From contig NZ_CP071462.1 of assembly GCF_017352155.2 (NCBI RefSeq), forward strand, positions 558,001 through 622,000: a stretch of 64,000 nt of DNA, written 5' to 3'. The notes beneath the pieces are model-generated. The model had not been told where the DNA came from, did no database searches, and saw only the letters and a program-made list of their open reading frames with translations. A program made the position numbers and the translations under genes. This document shows positions 34,532-43,799 of this stretch, one piece after another (within the stretch, counting starts at the first letter, position 1; each line of letters begins with the position of its first letter). The DNA is from Haloterrigena alkaliphila (GTDB lineage Archaea; Halobacteriota; Halobacteria; Halobacteriales; Natrialbaceae).

Positions 34532-35680
34532 TTACCGCTCTTCGAGCGGGACGAACTCCTGATCCTCGGGGCCGGTGTACCGCGAGAGCGGCCGGATGAG
34601 TCGGTTGTCCTCCTGGTACTCGAGGACGTGGGCGATCCAGCCGCCGGCGCGGCTCATCGCGAAGATGGGCGTGTACATGTCGATCGGGATGCCGAGCTGA
34701 TAGTAGACCGAGCCGGAGTAGAAGTCGACGTTCGGGGCGATCCCCTTCTCGCCGAGCCCCTGCTCCTCGGTGAGGTACTGCTCGATCGTCGTGGTGTAGT
34801 TGTACCACTTGTCGTCGCCCTCCTCGGCGAGTTCCTTGCTGCGTTCCTGCAGGATCTTCGCCCGCGGGTCCTTGACGTTGTAGACGCGGTGGCCGAAGCC
34901 GGGGATGCGCCGCCCCTCCTCGTTGGCCTGCTTGACCCACTCGCGGTGGTCGAGGTCGCTCTCGTCGATCTCGAAGAGGACCTCCATGACGTCCTGGTTC
35001 GCGCCGCCGTGGAGCGGCCCCGAGAGGGCGCTGACGCCGCCGGTGACGGCGCTGTAGATGTCGGCCATCGTCGAGCCGATCACCATCGACGTGAAGGTCG
35101 AGGCGTTCAGGCCGTGATCCGCGTGCAGGATGAGCGCCTGATCGAACGTCTCGGCGTGGACGTCGCTGGGCTCCTCGTCGGTCATCATGTAGAGGAAATT
35201 GGCCGCGAGCCCCAGGTCAGGGTGGGGGTCGACCGGCTCCTCGCCGAGTCGGTAGCGCTCGAAGGCCGCCAGCGCGGTCGGGATCTTGGCGGTGATCCGG
35301 CGTCCCTTCCGCAGCGTCGCCTCGAGGTCCTCGGGTTCGGCCTCGTCCTCGGGTTCGGTCGCCGAGAACATCGAGACCGCAGTCCGGAGTGCGGCCATCG
35401 GCTGCTCGTCGGCTGCGGCGAGCCGTTCCATGGTGTCGAGGACGTCCTCGGAGACCTCGCGCTCCTCGTTGATCGAGGCGATAAACGCCTCGAGTTCGTC
35501 CGCGGTCGGTAGCTCCCCGTGCCAGAGCAGGTAGACGACCTCCTCGTAGCTCGCGCCGCGAGCGAGATCCTCGATCGGGTACCCTCGATAGATCAGCCGA
35601 CCTTCGTCACCGTCGATCGTACTGAGTCCGGACTCTGCGACAAGGACTCCCTCCAGCCCTTTCTTGAGATCGTCAGCCAT
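34532..35680 (-). CDS. citZ: citrate synthase
   Basis: 382-aa TCA-cycle enzyme condensing acetyl-CoA and oxaloacetate. Active-site blocks: LHGGANQDVM (His), PGFGHRVYNV (His) and NVDFYSGSVYY (Asp), plus the family N-terminus GLEGVLVAESGLSTIDG. The start MADDLKKGLEG (35680) is preferred to an ATG seven codons upstream. A convergent membrane-protein gene ends 142 bp away. Confidence 0.96.
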   Translation of the reverse strand: MADDLKKGLEGVLVAESGLSTIDGDEGRLIYRGYPIEDLARGASYEEVVYLLWHGELPTADELEAFIASINEEREVSEDVLDTMERLAAADEQPMAALRTAVSMFSATEPEDEAEPEDLEATLRKGRRITAKIPTALAAFERYRLGEEPVDPHPDLGLAANFLYMMTDEEPSDVHAETFDQALILHADHGLNASTFTSMVIGSTMADIYSAVTGGVSALSGPLHGGANQDVMEVLFEIDESDLDHREWVKQANEEGRRIPGFGHRVYNVKDPRAKILQERSKELAEEGDDKWYNYTTTIEQYLTEEQGLGEKGIAPNVDFYSGSVYYQLGIPIDMYTPIFAMSRAGGWIAHVLEYQEDNRLIRPLSRYTGPEDQEFVPLEER

Positions 35681-35849
35681 AGTGGGAGTTTCGCATCCCA
35701 CTGGAAAAGTATTGTCGTTTGTTCGCCGTCACGGCCGAACGCGTGCGAAGTCGCCGTTTCGTTCCGGGCACACGAACAACTGAACGCGGAAGACGGGTTT
35801 CGAAGTAGACGAACGTGTACCGAATTATCTATTACCGAATTAGTTTCCA

Positions 35850-36500
35850 CTATTTTTCGAGTAACGCGTTCAGGAGCTTCGTCTGCGCCGCGGCGAGATG
35901 CTCGGTAAACGTCGACCGGGCGATGTCGAGTTCCTCGGCGACGTCGGTCGCGTTCGCCCCCTTGGGATACTCGAAGTAGCCCATCTCGTGGGCCGTCTCG
36001 AGGATCTCCCGCTGTCGCGCCGTCAACACGTCCCGATCGACGAGGATCGGATCCGTCGTCTCCTCGTCGTGGTCCTGGGTCAGTTCCTCGACGAGGACGC
36101 CGTCGAACCACTCCCGGAGATCGTCGACGATCTCGGCGATCTCGCTCAGCTCGAGCGTCCGGAAGGTCAGTTGCAGGGCGCCGTCCTCCGCGCTGACGGA
36201 GGAGACCGGCGTCCCGGTCAGTTCGACGACCTCGCACGCGCAGTCGGCGTCGGCCTCGCGCTCGAACCGGTAGACGGCCTCCCGCTCGTTGGCCTGGACG
36301 GGCGTTAGCTCGGTCGCCGTGCCGGCGTCGGCCGCCTCGGCGGATCCGGCGGCGACGCCGAACTCCTCGACGACCGTCCCGTCGCTCGAGGCGCGCGAAC
36401 GCGTGACGGAGGTGATCGGCTCGTCCGTCGCCGTCGACGCGTCGGCGATCGGGCAGTTCGCGGGATCCTGAACGACGACTGTTGCTCGAAACCCGGTCAT
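35850..36500 (-). CDS. Bat-type HTH regulator (bacterio-opsin activator family)
   Basis: 216-aa predicted transcription factor. Residues ~1-150 form the Bat-associated sensor region without a recognisable cofactor site apart from a Cys pair (DCACEV). The C-terminal HTH_10 domain reads LTARQREILETAHEMGYFEYPKGANATDVAEELDIARSTFTEHL, with the characteristic T/F-EHL recognition helix. Haloarchaeal genomes have many paralogues with unknown targets. It begins at MTGFRATVVV. Confidence 0.92.
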   Translation of the reverse strand: MTGFRATVVVQDPANCPIADASTATDEPITSVTRSRASSDGTVVEEFGVAAGSAEAADAGTATELTPVQANEREAVYRFEREADADCACEVVELTGTPVSSVSAEDGALQLTFRTLELSEIAEIVDDLREWFDGVLVEELTQDHDEETTDPILVDRDVLTARQREILETAHEMGYFEYPKGANATDVAEELDIARSTFTEHLAAAQTKLLNALLEK

Positions 36501-36714
36501 GCAAGTGCGTTACATCCCGATCGTAATAACCCGCCACCGGAATTCCCGGCGAGTGGAAACACCGAACGCCTCCGGACTGCTCGACACGAATCGTCGCTGG
36601 CGCTGGATTCTACGAGGAACGCCGGCGCGTGCGCCGAATGCGTTCGCGTTCGGAGGAGACGAGAACCGCCGACCCCGACGGTCGGCGAATCGAAGAAGAA
36701 CGGTCGCAGTTCGG

Positions 36715-37077
36715 TCAGGCCCGCTGCCCGAGTTTTTCGCGGCTGATGTGGACGCCGGTCGGCGTGATGATCATCTGGTCGTCGCCCTTCCGGACGATGT
36801 CGCCGTCGACCTCCTGGGCGACCTGGCGGAGTTCGTCGACGATGTGCTCGACGGTGCTGTCCGCGGTTCGCAGGCGGGTGATGTCCGCGATGACGATGTC
36901 GCCGTCGTAGACGGCGTCTTTGATGTCGATCGCGTCGGTCTGGTCGCTGATCTCGGCGATGTGCACCTGCATGGCCGCCTCGGCCGAGTCCGCGGAGGTA
37001 TCGTCGAGATCCAGTTCGACGTAGTCCTCGGCCGTGCGGGATTGCCCCCCACCGAGGATTTTGCTCATGAGTCCCAT
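36715..37077 (-). CDS. sepF: SepF, cell-division membrane anchor of FtsZ
   Basis: 120 aa. The N-terminal amphipathic start MGLMSKILGGGQSR is the membrane-targeting helix. An acidic linker (YVELDLDD) follows, then the SepF core with DAVYDGDIVIADITRL and a hydrophilic end REKLGQRA. Length and N-terminus match haloarchaeal SepF. It is monocistronic, with a TATA-like element (AACTATACT on the coding strand) near 37103-37112. Confidence 0.93.
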   Translation of the reverse strand: MGLMSKILGGGQSRTAEDYVELDLDDTSADSAEAAMQVHIAEISDQTDAIDIKDAVYDGDIVIADITRLRTADSTVEHIVDELRQVAQEVDGDIVRKGDDQMIITPTGVHISREKLGQRA

Positions 37078-37274
37078 TGGCGTAACCCACCGGGGCCGCC
37101 AGTATAGTTCTTACGTCAGACGCACTGTCAGGACGCAGTGATCGTCCGTCCCGATTCGTACCAGTGCCGACACGGGCGACGGTCGCGGTGACGCGCCCGC
37201 GCACTGATCGGTATGTTCCCGTTGTACCGATCACCGTCCCCGTATTTTTGGTCTCGAAGCACGACGGAGAACCC

Positions 37275-38039
37275 GTGACCTTCAGCATCTGCGTTCGCGA
37301 AGCCTACGAGACGACTGAGGGCGACTCTCACCACCGCTTCGGGGTCGCCGTCACGACCCGCCTGCCCGGCGTCGGTACCCTCTGCCCGTTCGTCGGCGAG
37401 GACGGCGCCGTCGCGACCCAGAGCCTCGTCAACGTCGACCTCGGCGAGCGCGGCCTCGCGTACCTCGAGGACGGCCTCGCGGTCGACGACGCGCTCGAGG
37501 CGCTGCTCAACGCCGACGACGCCGCGCCGCAGCGACAGCTCCACGGCGTCGGCCGCGAGGGAACCTTCGCCTTCTCCGGCGCGGAGTGCGTCGACTGGTT
37601 CGGCCACGAGGAGCGCGAGCACTTCACCGTCGCCGGCAACATGCTGACCGGCGAGGCCGTCCTCGAGGCGACCGCCGCGAACTACGCGGAAAACGCCGTC
37701 CACGAGACGACCGACCCGTGGACGGGCCCGGAGAGCGTCACCGACGAGGCCGAAACCGACCCGCTCGCGAAGCGCCTGATCGACGCCCTCGCCGCGGGTT
37801 ACCTCGAGGGCGGCGACAAGCGCGAGGAGCTCCCGATCCAGAGCGCTGCGGTCGCGGTCGCGACGACCGAACACCGCGACGTCGTGCCGCCGTACAACGA
37901 CCTCCGCGTCGACGCGACCGAGACCCCCGTCGACGACCTGCGGGAGACGTACGCCCTCGCGAGGCGAGGGTACGTCGACACGCTCGCGCGCTACGGAGAT
38001 GCCTTCGAGGACGACTCGCTCGAGGACCTCGACGAGTAG
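37275..38039 (+). CDS. DUF1028 protein (Ntn-hydrolase-like)
   Basis: 254 aa from a GTG start (MTFSICVREAYET). DUF1028 proteins normally begin M-T/S-F-S-I, as here, and the family is thought to have an N-terminal-nucleophile fold with Thr/Ser2. Conserved blocks GDSHHRFGVAVTTRLPGVGTL, NVDLGERGLAYLEDG and AGNMLTGEAV follow. The long upstream extension reading MPTRATVAV is not conserved, and a TATA-like TATTTTTGG at 37242-37250 puts a leaderless start at 37275. Enzymatic role not established. Confidence 0.88.
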   Translation: MTFSICVREAYETTEGDSHHRFGVAVTTRLPGVGTLCPFVGEDGAVATQSLVNVDLGERGLAYLEDGLAVDDALEALLNADDAAPQRQLHGVGREGTFAFSGAECVDWFGHEEREHFTVAGNMLTGEAVLEATAANYAENAVHETTDPWTGPESVTDEAETDPLAKRLIDALAAGYLEGGDKREELPIQSAAVAVATTEHRDVVPPYNDLRVDATETPVDDLRETYALARRGYVDTLARYGDAFEDDSLEDLDE

Positions 38040-38113
38040 CCGCTCGAGCGAGACGGGTTCCGGACGCGCGAACTCGAATCGCAGTGCGCCAGCGCCGCGG
38101 CGTCGGTTGTGCT

Positions 38114-38285
38114 GTGGCGCGCGCTATCGATCGACCCGAGCGAAGCGAGGGTCGATCGTATGACACTGCGCGAGGTCGTCGCGAGGAACACGAGCGACTG
38201 CGTGGAAGACGCGAAGCGTCTTTCGAACGACAGTGAGTGAGCGAATCGGTTGGGGAGGTCGTGGAAATCCCCGCTGCCACGACAG
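38114..38285 (+). repeat. intergenic repeat family A, copy 3
   Basis: GTGGCGCGCGCT at its left end, GTGAGTGAGCGAATCGGTTGGGGAGG near the right end, then GTGGAAATCCCCGCTGCCAC. It carries extra internal sequence with GATCGA palindromes and so is about 45 bp longer than copy 5. Confidence 0.72.
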
Positions 38286-38432
38286 CAAGTGGTGCGGGAG
38301 CGGTATCGGGCAGATCGGTAAACGATCGGGAAATCGACACTTCACGAGAGACGCTGACTTCACAGAGAATTCGGAGCCGGATTGAACGCCGTCCTCGAGC
38401 GAGATCGTAATGGAAAGGAGAACCCTGCACAC

Positions 38433-38560
38433 CGTGGCAGCACGGAATTGCCACACCCTCCCCAACCGATTCGTTCGCTCCCAACGGTCGCTCACTCATC
38501 CCTCGCACGAGATCGTCGACCGCCCTCGAATCCTCTCGGCCGGTCGACAGCGCGCGCCAC
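38433..38560 (-). repeat. intergenic repeat family A, copy 4
   Basis: Inverted copy facing copy 3: right end AGCGCGCGCCAC (38549-38560) and left end GTGGCAGCACGGAATTGCCAC, with the GGATGAGTGAGCGA box (complement of TCGCTCACTCATCC) in between. Confidence 0.72.
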
Positions 38561-38659
38561 CGTTCGGAAGCCTGACGGCTCGAGCGGCGAGACACGGAGT
38601 ACCGATCTGTCGTTCGATCGCGGCGATACCGTCTGTAAAACGAGGCCGGTCGCGACGAC

Positions 38660-39139
38660 TTATCCAGAGAACTCGTAGAGATCGTCGCCGACGTGGTGCA
38701 GCGAGTCGACGACTTTCCCCTCGCTTCCGGTCATGTCGTCGCCGTCGACGCGGGCGCGGCCGACGGCCAGCACCTTCCCGTGGGACTCCTCGGCGATGAC
38801 CACCAGGTCGTCCGGCGAGATGTCCGCGGTCGCCTCGGTGATCCCGGGCCGCATCACGTCCGCGCCGTCGCTGACGAACGAGACCGCGCCGGCGTCGACG
38901 GTCACCAGCCGCTTCTCGGGTTCGTAGGCGTTGGCCCCTCTGACCGTCACGAACGGCTCGTCGTCGAAGTACGCGACCTGCGGTTCGCCGTCGATGAGGA
39001 CGACCTCCCAGTCGGTCTCCTCGAACTCCACGCGTTCGTAGGCGTCGCCCGCCGGCGACACGCCGAGCTGGTCCTCGAGCGCGGCTTCGACGTCCGAGAC
39101 GGCGTCGCTCCGGAGGTGGTGTCGAGACTTGACCTGCAT
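38660..39139 (-). CDS. PUA-domain RNA-binding protein
   Basis: 159 aa starting MQVKSRHHLRSD. An N-terminal ~75-residue domain is followed by a PUA domain from about residue 78 (LVTVDAGAVSFVSDGADVMRPGI), with the canonical RPGI turn and VAVGRA-type strand (LAVGRARV). Stand-alone archaeal proteins of this kind are related to MCT-1/Tma20 ribosome-associated factors. Likely a role in translation or RNA modification; not proven. Confidence 0.88.
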   Translation of the reverse strand: MQVKSRHHLRSDAVSDVEAALEDQLGVSPAGDAYERVEFEETDWEVVLIDGEPQVAYFDDEPFVTVRGANAYEPEKRLVTVDAGAVSFVSDGADVMRPGITEATADISPDDLVVIAEESHGKVLAVGRARVDGDDMTGSEGKVVDSLHHVGDDLYEFSG

Positions 39140-39262
39140 ACCCGGGCCAACGGGTGGTCCGGAGATAAAAGGCCCGTTCCGGCGACCGATCGGACGGCCT
39201 GAGAGTCGGCCGGAACGACGAGTGTGGTAATCGCTAAGTGCTAGCACGGCGTCGTCGTACGC

Positions 39263-39556
39263 ATGTGGCCCTCCCGGAACCGCGCTGAGACGGTGACGTG
39301 TCTCGCGTGTGGCGATCGGATCACCCGATCGACGGCCCGCGAGTACGACAAACACGGCGATCGCTGGAACCGCGAGGACAAGGCCTTCGAGTACCTCTGC
39401 AAATCCTGCCACGGCGACCTCTGTCACCACCCGCGGGACGAACTCGAGGCCCTCCTCGTCGAACTCGAGGCCGGCGACGTCGACCGGGAGGCCTTCCTCG
39501 CGGGCTATCTACAGACCGTCGAGGAGCGATACGGGACGCTCGAGGAGGAGTCCTGA
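39263..39556 (+). CDS. small zinc-finger-like protein (97 aa)
   Basis: Cys13-x2-Cys16 and Cys46-x2-Cys49, with a further Cys54/His55/His56, could form one zinc site. The C-terminal half is acidic and helical (ELEALLVELEAGDVDREAFLAG). Such single zinc-ribbon proteins are widespread in haloarchaea and of unknown function. It is 52 nt upstream of the RNase gene on the same strand and may be co-transcribed. Confidence 0.8.
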   Translation: MWPSRNRAETVTCLACGDRITRSTAREYDKHGDRWNREDKAFEYLCKSCHGDLCHHPRDELEALLVELEAGDVDREAFLAGYLQTVEERYGTLEEES

Positions 39557-39608
39557 TTCCCGGTCCCGTCCCGACACGACTTTCACTCTTTCGTCCGTAC
39601 CCCTCCCT

Positions 39609-40907
39609 ATGAGTAACGACGCACAGGCCGACGCCGGGACGGCCGAAGGCCAGGGCCCCGTCGAGATCTCGGAAGACCTCGCACGCCACCTCGAGAACAA
39701 GCGCGAGGACCTCTTCGAGAAGTTCGAGATCCGCGACGAGTTTCCGACCGCCGTCCTCGAGGAGGCCGAGGCCCGAACCGAGGGCGTGATGGCCGAGATC
39801 GAGGAGGAGATCGACGAGCGAACGGACCTGCGCGATCTGACGACGTGGACGACGGACCCGATCGACGCCCAGGACTTCGACGACGCGCTCTCGATCGAGG
39901 AGCGCGAGGACGAGTACGTCCTCTGGGTCCACATCGCCGACGTCACCCACTACGTCAATCCCGACACGGCGATGTGGGACGAGGCCGTCGAGCGCGGGAA
40001 CACGGTCTACCTGCCGGGCTACACCATCCACATGCTCCCGCCGGTGCTGGCCGAGACGGTCTGTTCACTGGTTCCCAACGAGGATCGACTGGCCCACACC
40101 GTCGAGATGCACCTCGACAAGGAGAACCTGGGCTACGAGACCATCGACATCTACAAGTCGGTCATCGAGTCCGACGAACGGCTGACCTACTCGCAGGCGG
40201 AGAACCGCCTCGAGGACCCCGATGCTGACCTCCACGAGGAGAACAAACTGGTCTACGAGGTCGCGAACCGCATGCACGAGCAGCGCAAGGAGGACGGGTC
40301 GCTGGTCCTCAACCCCGCCCGCGACCGCGCCCACACCATCATCGAGGAGTGCATGCTGAAGGCCAACAAGGCCGTCACGCACGAACTCATGTGGAATCGC
40401 GGCGTCGAGGCGATGTACCGCGTCCACCCCCAGCCCAGCCCCGACGAGTGGTCCGAGGCCCTCCGGGAGATCCAGGATCTGGACGGCGTCTCGATCCCCG
40501 GTGACACCTGGGACGACCCCCGGAAGGCCGTCAACGCGACGCTCGAGGACGCGCCCGGCCGGCAACTCGACAAGATCCAGTGGGCCGTGATGAAGGTGAT
40601 GCCCCGCGCGAAGTACATGAACGACCCGTTCGGCGGCCACCACGCGCTGAACTTCGAGATCTACGGCCACTTCACCAGCCCCATCCGCCGGCTCTCGGAC
40701 CTGATCAACCACTGGATCGTCTACCAGAACGACGTCCCCGAGAACCTGATCGAACTCTGCGACCGCGCCAGCGACAAGCAGAAGGACGCCGAGCAGTGCG
40801 AGCGCGAGTACAAGAACTTCCTCCAGGAGGTCGGTCTCGATCCGATGGCGGTCAACAACCGTGGAATCGAAATCGTAGACGAGGACGAAGCGGAGAAGAC
40901 GCTGTAG
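39609..40907 (+). CDS. RNase II/R (RNB-domain) exoribonuclease
   Basis: 432-aa exonuclease consisting of little more than the RNB catalytic domain. The metal-binding Asp cluster DPIDAQDFDDAL is at residues 83-94 and the family signature YGHFTSPIRRLSDLINHW lies further on. Bacterial RNase R has cold-shock and S1 domains; these are absent here, as in other haloarchaeal homologues. The start MSNDAQADAG is preferred because everything before it is out of character. Confidence 0.92.
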   Translation: MSNDAQADAGTAEGQGPVEISEDLARHLENKREDLFEKFEIRDEFPTAVLEEAEARTEGVMAEIEEEIDERTDLRDLTTWTTDPIDAQDFDDALSIEEREDEYVLWVHIADVTHYVNPDTAMWDEAVERGNTVYLPGYTIHMLPPVLAETVCSLVPNEDRLAHTVEMHLDKENLGYETIDIYKSVIESDERLTYSQAENRLEDPDADLHEENKLVYEVANRMHEQRKEDGSLVLNPARDRAHTIIEECMLKANKAVTHELMWNRGVEAMYRVHPQPSPDEWSEALREIQDLDGVSIPGDTWDDPRKAVNATLEDAPGRQLDKIQWAVMKVMPRAKYMNDPFGGHHALNFEIYGHFTSPIRRLSDLINHWIVYQNDVPENLIELCDRASDKQKDAEQCEREYKNFLQEVGLDPMAVNNRGIEIVDEDEAEKTL

Positions 40908-40955
40908 CAGTCGGTATTCGACCTATTTTCCCGCTACTCGATCGAACCACGTGCG

Positions 40956-41082
40956 GTGGCGCGCGCTTTCGTCCGTCCGAACGAGAGTGAGGGCGGACGA
41001 GAACTCCGTGCGAGGGATGAGTGAGCGACTGAAAGGAGCGAGCGAATCGGTTGGGGAGGGCGTGGCGATTCCCCGTTGCCAC
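40956..41082 (+). repeat. intergenic repeat family A, copy 5
   Basis: The most complete copy: GTGGCGCGCGCT, then GTGCGAGGGATGAGTGAGCG, then GCGAATCGGTTGGGGAGGG, then GTGGCGATTCCCCGTTGCCAC. It lies between the convergent RNase and hydrolase genes. Confidence 0.75.
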
Positions 41083-41171
41083 GAGAGCAGCGTACTCGAG
41101 TCGTCAACCCCCGCTGTACAGACGGGCCCGTACAGCCGTTACGTGAGTGTGCAAACGGTACCGAGTTCGAT

Positions 41172-41951
41172 CTACACTCCCTCTCGTTCGAGAAACTCGA
41201 GCACGACGTCCGTAAACTGCTCGTCGGGAACCGTCGTCAGGTGGTCGGCGTCGTCGACGACGACGGCCTCGCCGTCGGGGAAGCCGTCCGCGAGTTCCCG
41301 CGGATCGCCGGTGATGTCGTCGTGTTCGCCGGCCACGATCAACACCGGGTGCTCGACCTGCGCGATCTCTTCCCAACCGGCGGGCGCCGTTCGCGTTCGA
41401 GCGCAGGCCGCCAGCGCCTCGAGGTCGTTGTCGTTCAGTTCGGCGAAGGTTCGAAACCGCTCGCCGAGGGGATCCGTCACGTCCGCCGGATCGTCGGCCA
41501 GGAGTCCGTCGGCGATCCGGTCGCCGGCGTCGCTCGGCTCGAGCGTCGCCGCGCCGATACCGGCCAACACGGCGGCGTTGAACCGCTCCGGGTGGCGGTA
41601 CAGCGCCTCCGTGCCGATTCGACCGCCCATCGAGTAGCCCAGGAAGTCGGCCCGCTCGATCTCGAGGTGATCCAGCAGGCGGACCACGTCCGCCGCCATC
41701 ACGTCGGTCTCGTAGGCCGCCGGGTCGTGGGGTTTCCCGCTCTCGCCGTGGCCCCGACAATCGAAGGCGATCACGCGCCGCCCCGCCTCGAGCAGCGTCT
41801 CGTCCCAGCCGAGGTCGCGCCAGTTATTTGCGCGACTCGAGGCGAACCCGTGAACGAGGACGATCGACGGCGCGTCGGGGGCCTCCTCGGGGTCGATATC
41901 GTCGTACGCGATCCGAACGCCGTCGGCGTCGAACGTCTGTCCGGTCGGCAT
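41172..41951 (-). CDS. alpha/beta hydrolase
   Basis: 259 aa from MPTGQTFDADG. Oxyanion block LVHGFASSR at 32-40, nucleophile elbow GYSMGG with Ser107, acid residue probably in VAGEHDDI, catalytic His in DDADHLTTVP. All triad residues are present. Substrate unknown. It is transcribed toward the RNase gene. Confidence 0.9.
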   Translation of the reverse strand: MPTGQTFDADGVRIAYDDIDPEEAPDAPSIVLVHGFASSRANNWRDLGWDETLLEAGRRVIAFDCRGHGESGKPHDPAAYETDVMAADVVRLLDHLEIERADFLGYSMGGRIGTEALYRHPERFNAAVLAGIGAATLEPSDAGDRIADGLLADDPADVTDPLGERFRTFAELNDNDLEALAACARTRTAPAGWEEIAQVEHPVLIVAGEHDDITGDPRELADGFPDGEAVVVDDADHLTTVPDEQFTDVVLEFLEREGV

Positions 41952-42027
41952 GCTACCACAGACCGTCCGAACCCCCGTAACGGTTCGGTTAGTGAACCGA
42001 TCGGATCGCGGTCCCGACGCGAATCGG

Positions 42028-42630
42028 TCAGAGTCCCTTCTCGTAGACGCGTTCCTCGAGCCCGTCACCCAGATCTGACGCTCGCGTCTCGAGGCGCTCG
42101 AACCCGGCGGATTCGTAGAACGAGACGCCGACCGCGTTGGCCGCGAAGGCGGTCAGCCGCAGCCGGTCGCAGACCGGCCGGAGGTCGGTTTCGACGCGCT
42201 CGAGCAGGGCGGTGCCGGCTCCCTCGCCCCACAGGTCCGTCCGAACGTAGAGCCGGAACAGCGTGGCGGCGTCGGCGTCTTTCGGCACGCCCGCGTGAGC
42301 GAACCCGGCGACGTCCGTTGCGCTCGCCGCGTCGTCCGCACCCATCGCACTCGCTCCGTCGTCCCCGCCCGTCGCACTGGATTCGTCGGCGTCCATCGCG
42401 TTCGTTTCGCCGGCCGCGTTCGGAACGGCGAGGAGGAACGTTCGATCGCTCCGCTCGAGCGCCGCCGCGATCGAGTCCTCGAGGGCGTCGATCGCGTACC
42501 ACTCGTCGGTGACCTCGTCGACCGTCTCCGGGCTCAGGAACTCGTCGTAGGCGGCGTGCCAGCTCTCGCGGGCGATCTCGCGAACGGTCGGTGCCGCGTC
42601 CGGCGCGGCCGGACGAACGCTCCACTCCAT
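42028..42630 (-). CDS. GNAT N-acetyltransferase (first of a tandem pair)
   Basis: 200 aa. GNAT acetyl-CoA pocket in LFRLYVRTDLWGEGAGTALLERVE, N-terminal RPAAPDAAPTVREIARESWHAAYDEFLSP, and C-terminal YESAGFERLETRASDLGDG. A 40-residue insertion rich in Asp/Ala/Gly (around residues 80-115) breaks the domain. It ends in EERVYEKGL, identical to the neighbour. Probable duplicate of the gene at 42681. Confidence 0.88.
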   Translation of the reverse strand: MEWSVRPAAPDAAPTVREIARESWHAAYDEFLSPETVDEVTDEWYAIDALEDSIAAALERSDRTFLLAVPNAAGETNAMDADESSATGGDDGASAMGADDAASATDVAGFAHAGVPKDADAATLFRLYVRTDLWGEGAGTALLERVETDLRPVCDRLRLTAFAANAVGVSFYESAGFERLETRASDLGDGLEERVYEKGL

Positions 42631-42680
42631 AGGACGACGTGTGAACTATCGAACGAAAATCCACCGGAGCCGCGTCGCGC

Positions 42681-43238
42681 TCAGAGCCCCTTCTCGTAGA
42701 CGCGCTCCTCGAGACCTTCGGCCAGACCCGTCTCTCGCGTCCCGATCCGTTCGAAGCCGGCCGACTCGGCGAACGAGACTCCGACGTCGTTGGCCGCAAG
42801 TACGGCCGAGCGGACGCGGCCGAAGGGGCCGTCGAGTGACGCCTCGAGGGACTCGAGCAGGGCGGTTCCGGTTCCCTCGCCCCATCGACCGGGCCTGACG
42901 TAGAGGCCGGCCAGGTACGCGACGGACGTGTTCTCCGGCCACGGAACGGCGTGTGCGAACCCGACGGGTACCGCCGCGGTCGGGTCCCGGCCGCCGTCAG
43001 TTCGGTCCCGACCGTCGCCGCCGGCGGTCGGCTCGGCGACGAGAAACGCGACGTCGTCGCGGCCGCGAGCGTCACCGATCGTCGACTCGAGGTCGCCCAG
43101 CGCGTACCAGTCGTCGACGACGTCGTCGACCGTCGCCGGTCCCAGCACGTCGTCGTAGACGGCGTGCCAGCTCTCGCGGGCCGTCTGCTGGATCGCCCAG
43201 ACGTCGTCGGTCGTCGCCCGGCGGACGTCTCGAGTCAC
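42681..43238 (-). CDS. GNAT N-acetyltransferase (second of a tandem pair)
   Basis: 185 aa from a GTG (MTRDVRRATTDDVWAIQ). Acetyl-CoA-binding block YVRPGRWGEGTGTALLESLE, shared N-terminus RESWHAVYDDVLGPATVDDVVDDWYAL and the same last residues EERVYEKGL as the gene at 42028. The ~30-residue stretch TAGGDGRDRTDGGRD sits where the other copy has its own insertion. It is followed by the paralogue after 50 nt. Confidence 0.87.
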   Translation of the reverse strand: MTRDVRRATTDDVWAIQQTARESWHAVYDDVLGPATVDDVVDDWYALGDLESTIGDARGRDDVAFLVAEPTAGGDGRDRTDGGRDPTAAVPVGFAHAVPWPENTSVAYLAGLYVRPGRWGEGTGTALLESLEASLDGPFGRVRSAVLAANDVGVSFAESAGFERIGTRETGLAEGLEERVYEKGL

Positions 43239-43379
43239 GTGACATCGTACCACTGCCGCGGCTAAAAGGGCGTGGCAGGCCCTTGATCGGTTAAATTGTT
43301 TCGAACAGGTTTCCGGACGATAACTCGAACTCATCCCGACAGCCGACAGTCCGCGGACGAGTACCGATCGCTCGAGCGA

Positions 43380-43799
43380 TCATTCGACGGCGAACGTCTC
43401 CGCGTCGATCAGGGCGCCGCCGAGCCAGCACTCGCGGGCGAACCACGCGAAGTAGCCGACCATGGCGACGGTGAGGACGGCCTCGAGCGGGCCGAGACCC
43501 GTGATGCCGTCGCCCGCACGGAGGCTCGCGGCGCTGATACCGCCCCAGCCGACCGCCAGCGTCGCGATCGCGATCGCGGCGACGCGGGGCCACTCGAGGG
43601 TCGTCGAGCCGACCGAAACGCGCTCTCGGCGGCCGGCGGCGAGCATGCCGCCGCCGACGGCGACCAGCCACGCGACGATCGCGAGCCTCGAGGGCGTCGT
43701 CGGGACGCCGAGCGCGGCGACGAAGGCGACGGCCAGCAGGAGCGTCGCGACACCGCCGCCCGCGAGTCCGCGGCGGACGACGGCCTTTCGGGTGTTCAT
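43380..43799 (-). CDS. membrane protein (139 aa, about four helices)
   Basis: MNTRKAVVRRGLAGGGVATLLL. Hydrophobic segments near residues 13-31, 37-54, 71-90 and 103-122; the tail DAETFAVE is acidic. No conserved motif known to me. It lies between the GNAT pair and UvrA on the same strand, 140 bp upstream of the GNAT start, and is probably independent. Confidence 0.72.
   Translation of the reverse strand: MNTRKAVVRRGLAGGGVATLLLAVAFVAALGVPTTPSRLAIVAWLVAVGGGMLAAGRRERVSVGSTTLEWPRVAAIAIATLAVGWGGISAASLRAGDGITGLGPLEAVLTVAMVGYFAWFARECWLGGALIDAETFAVE

Larger units (their letters stand above)
38040..38659. other. intergenic region between convergent genes, carrying repeat family A
   Basis: The DUF1028 and PUA genes converge here. 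No gene is supported. It holds copies 3 and 4 of repeat family A facing each other; these could serve as transcription terminators for both genes. Confidence 0.6.
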
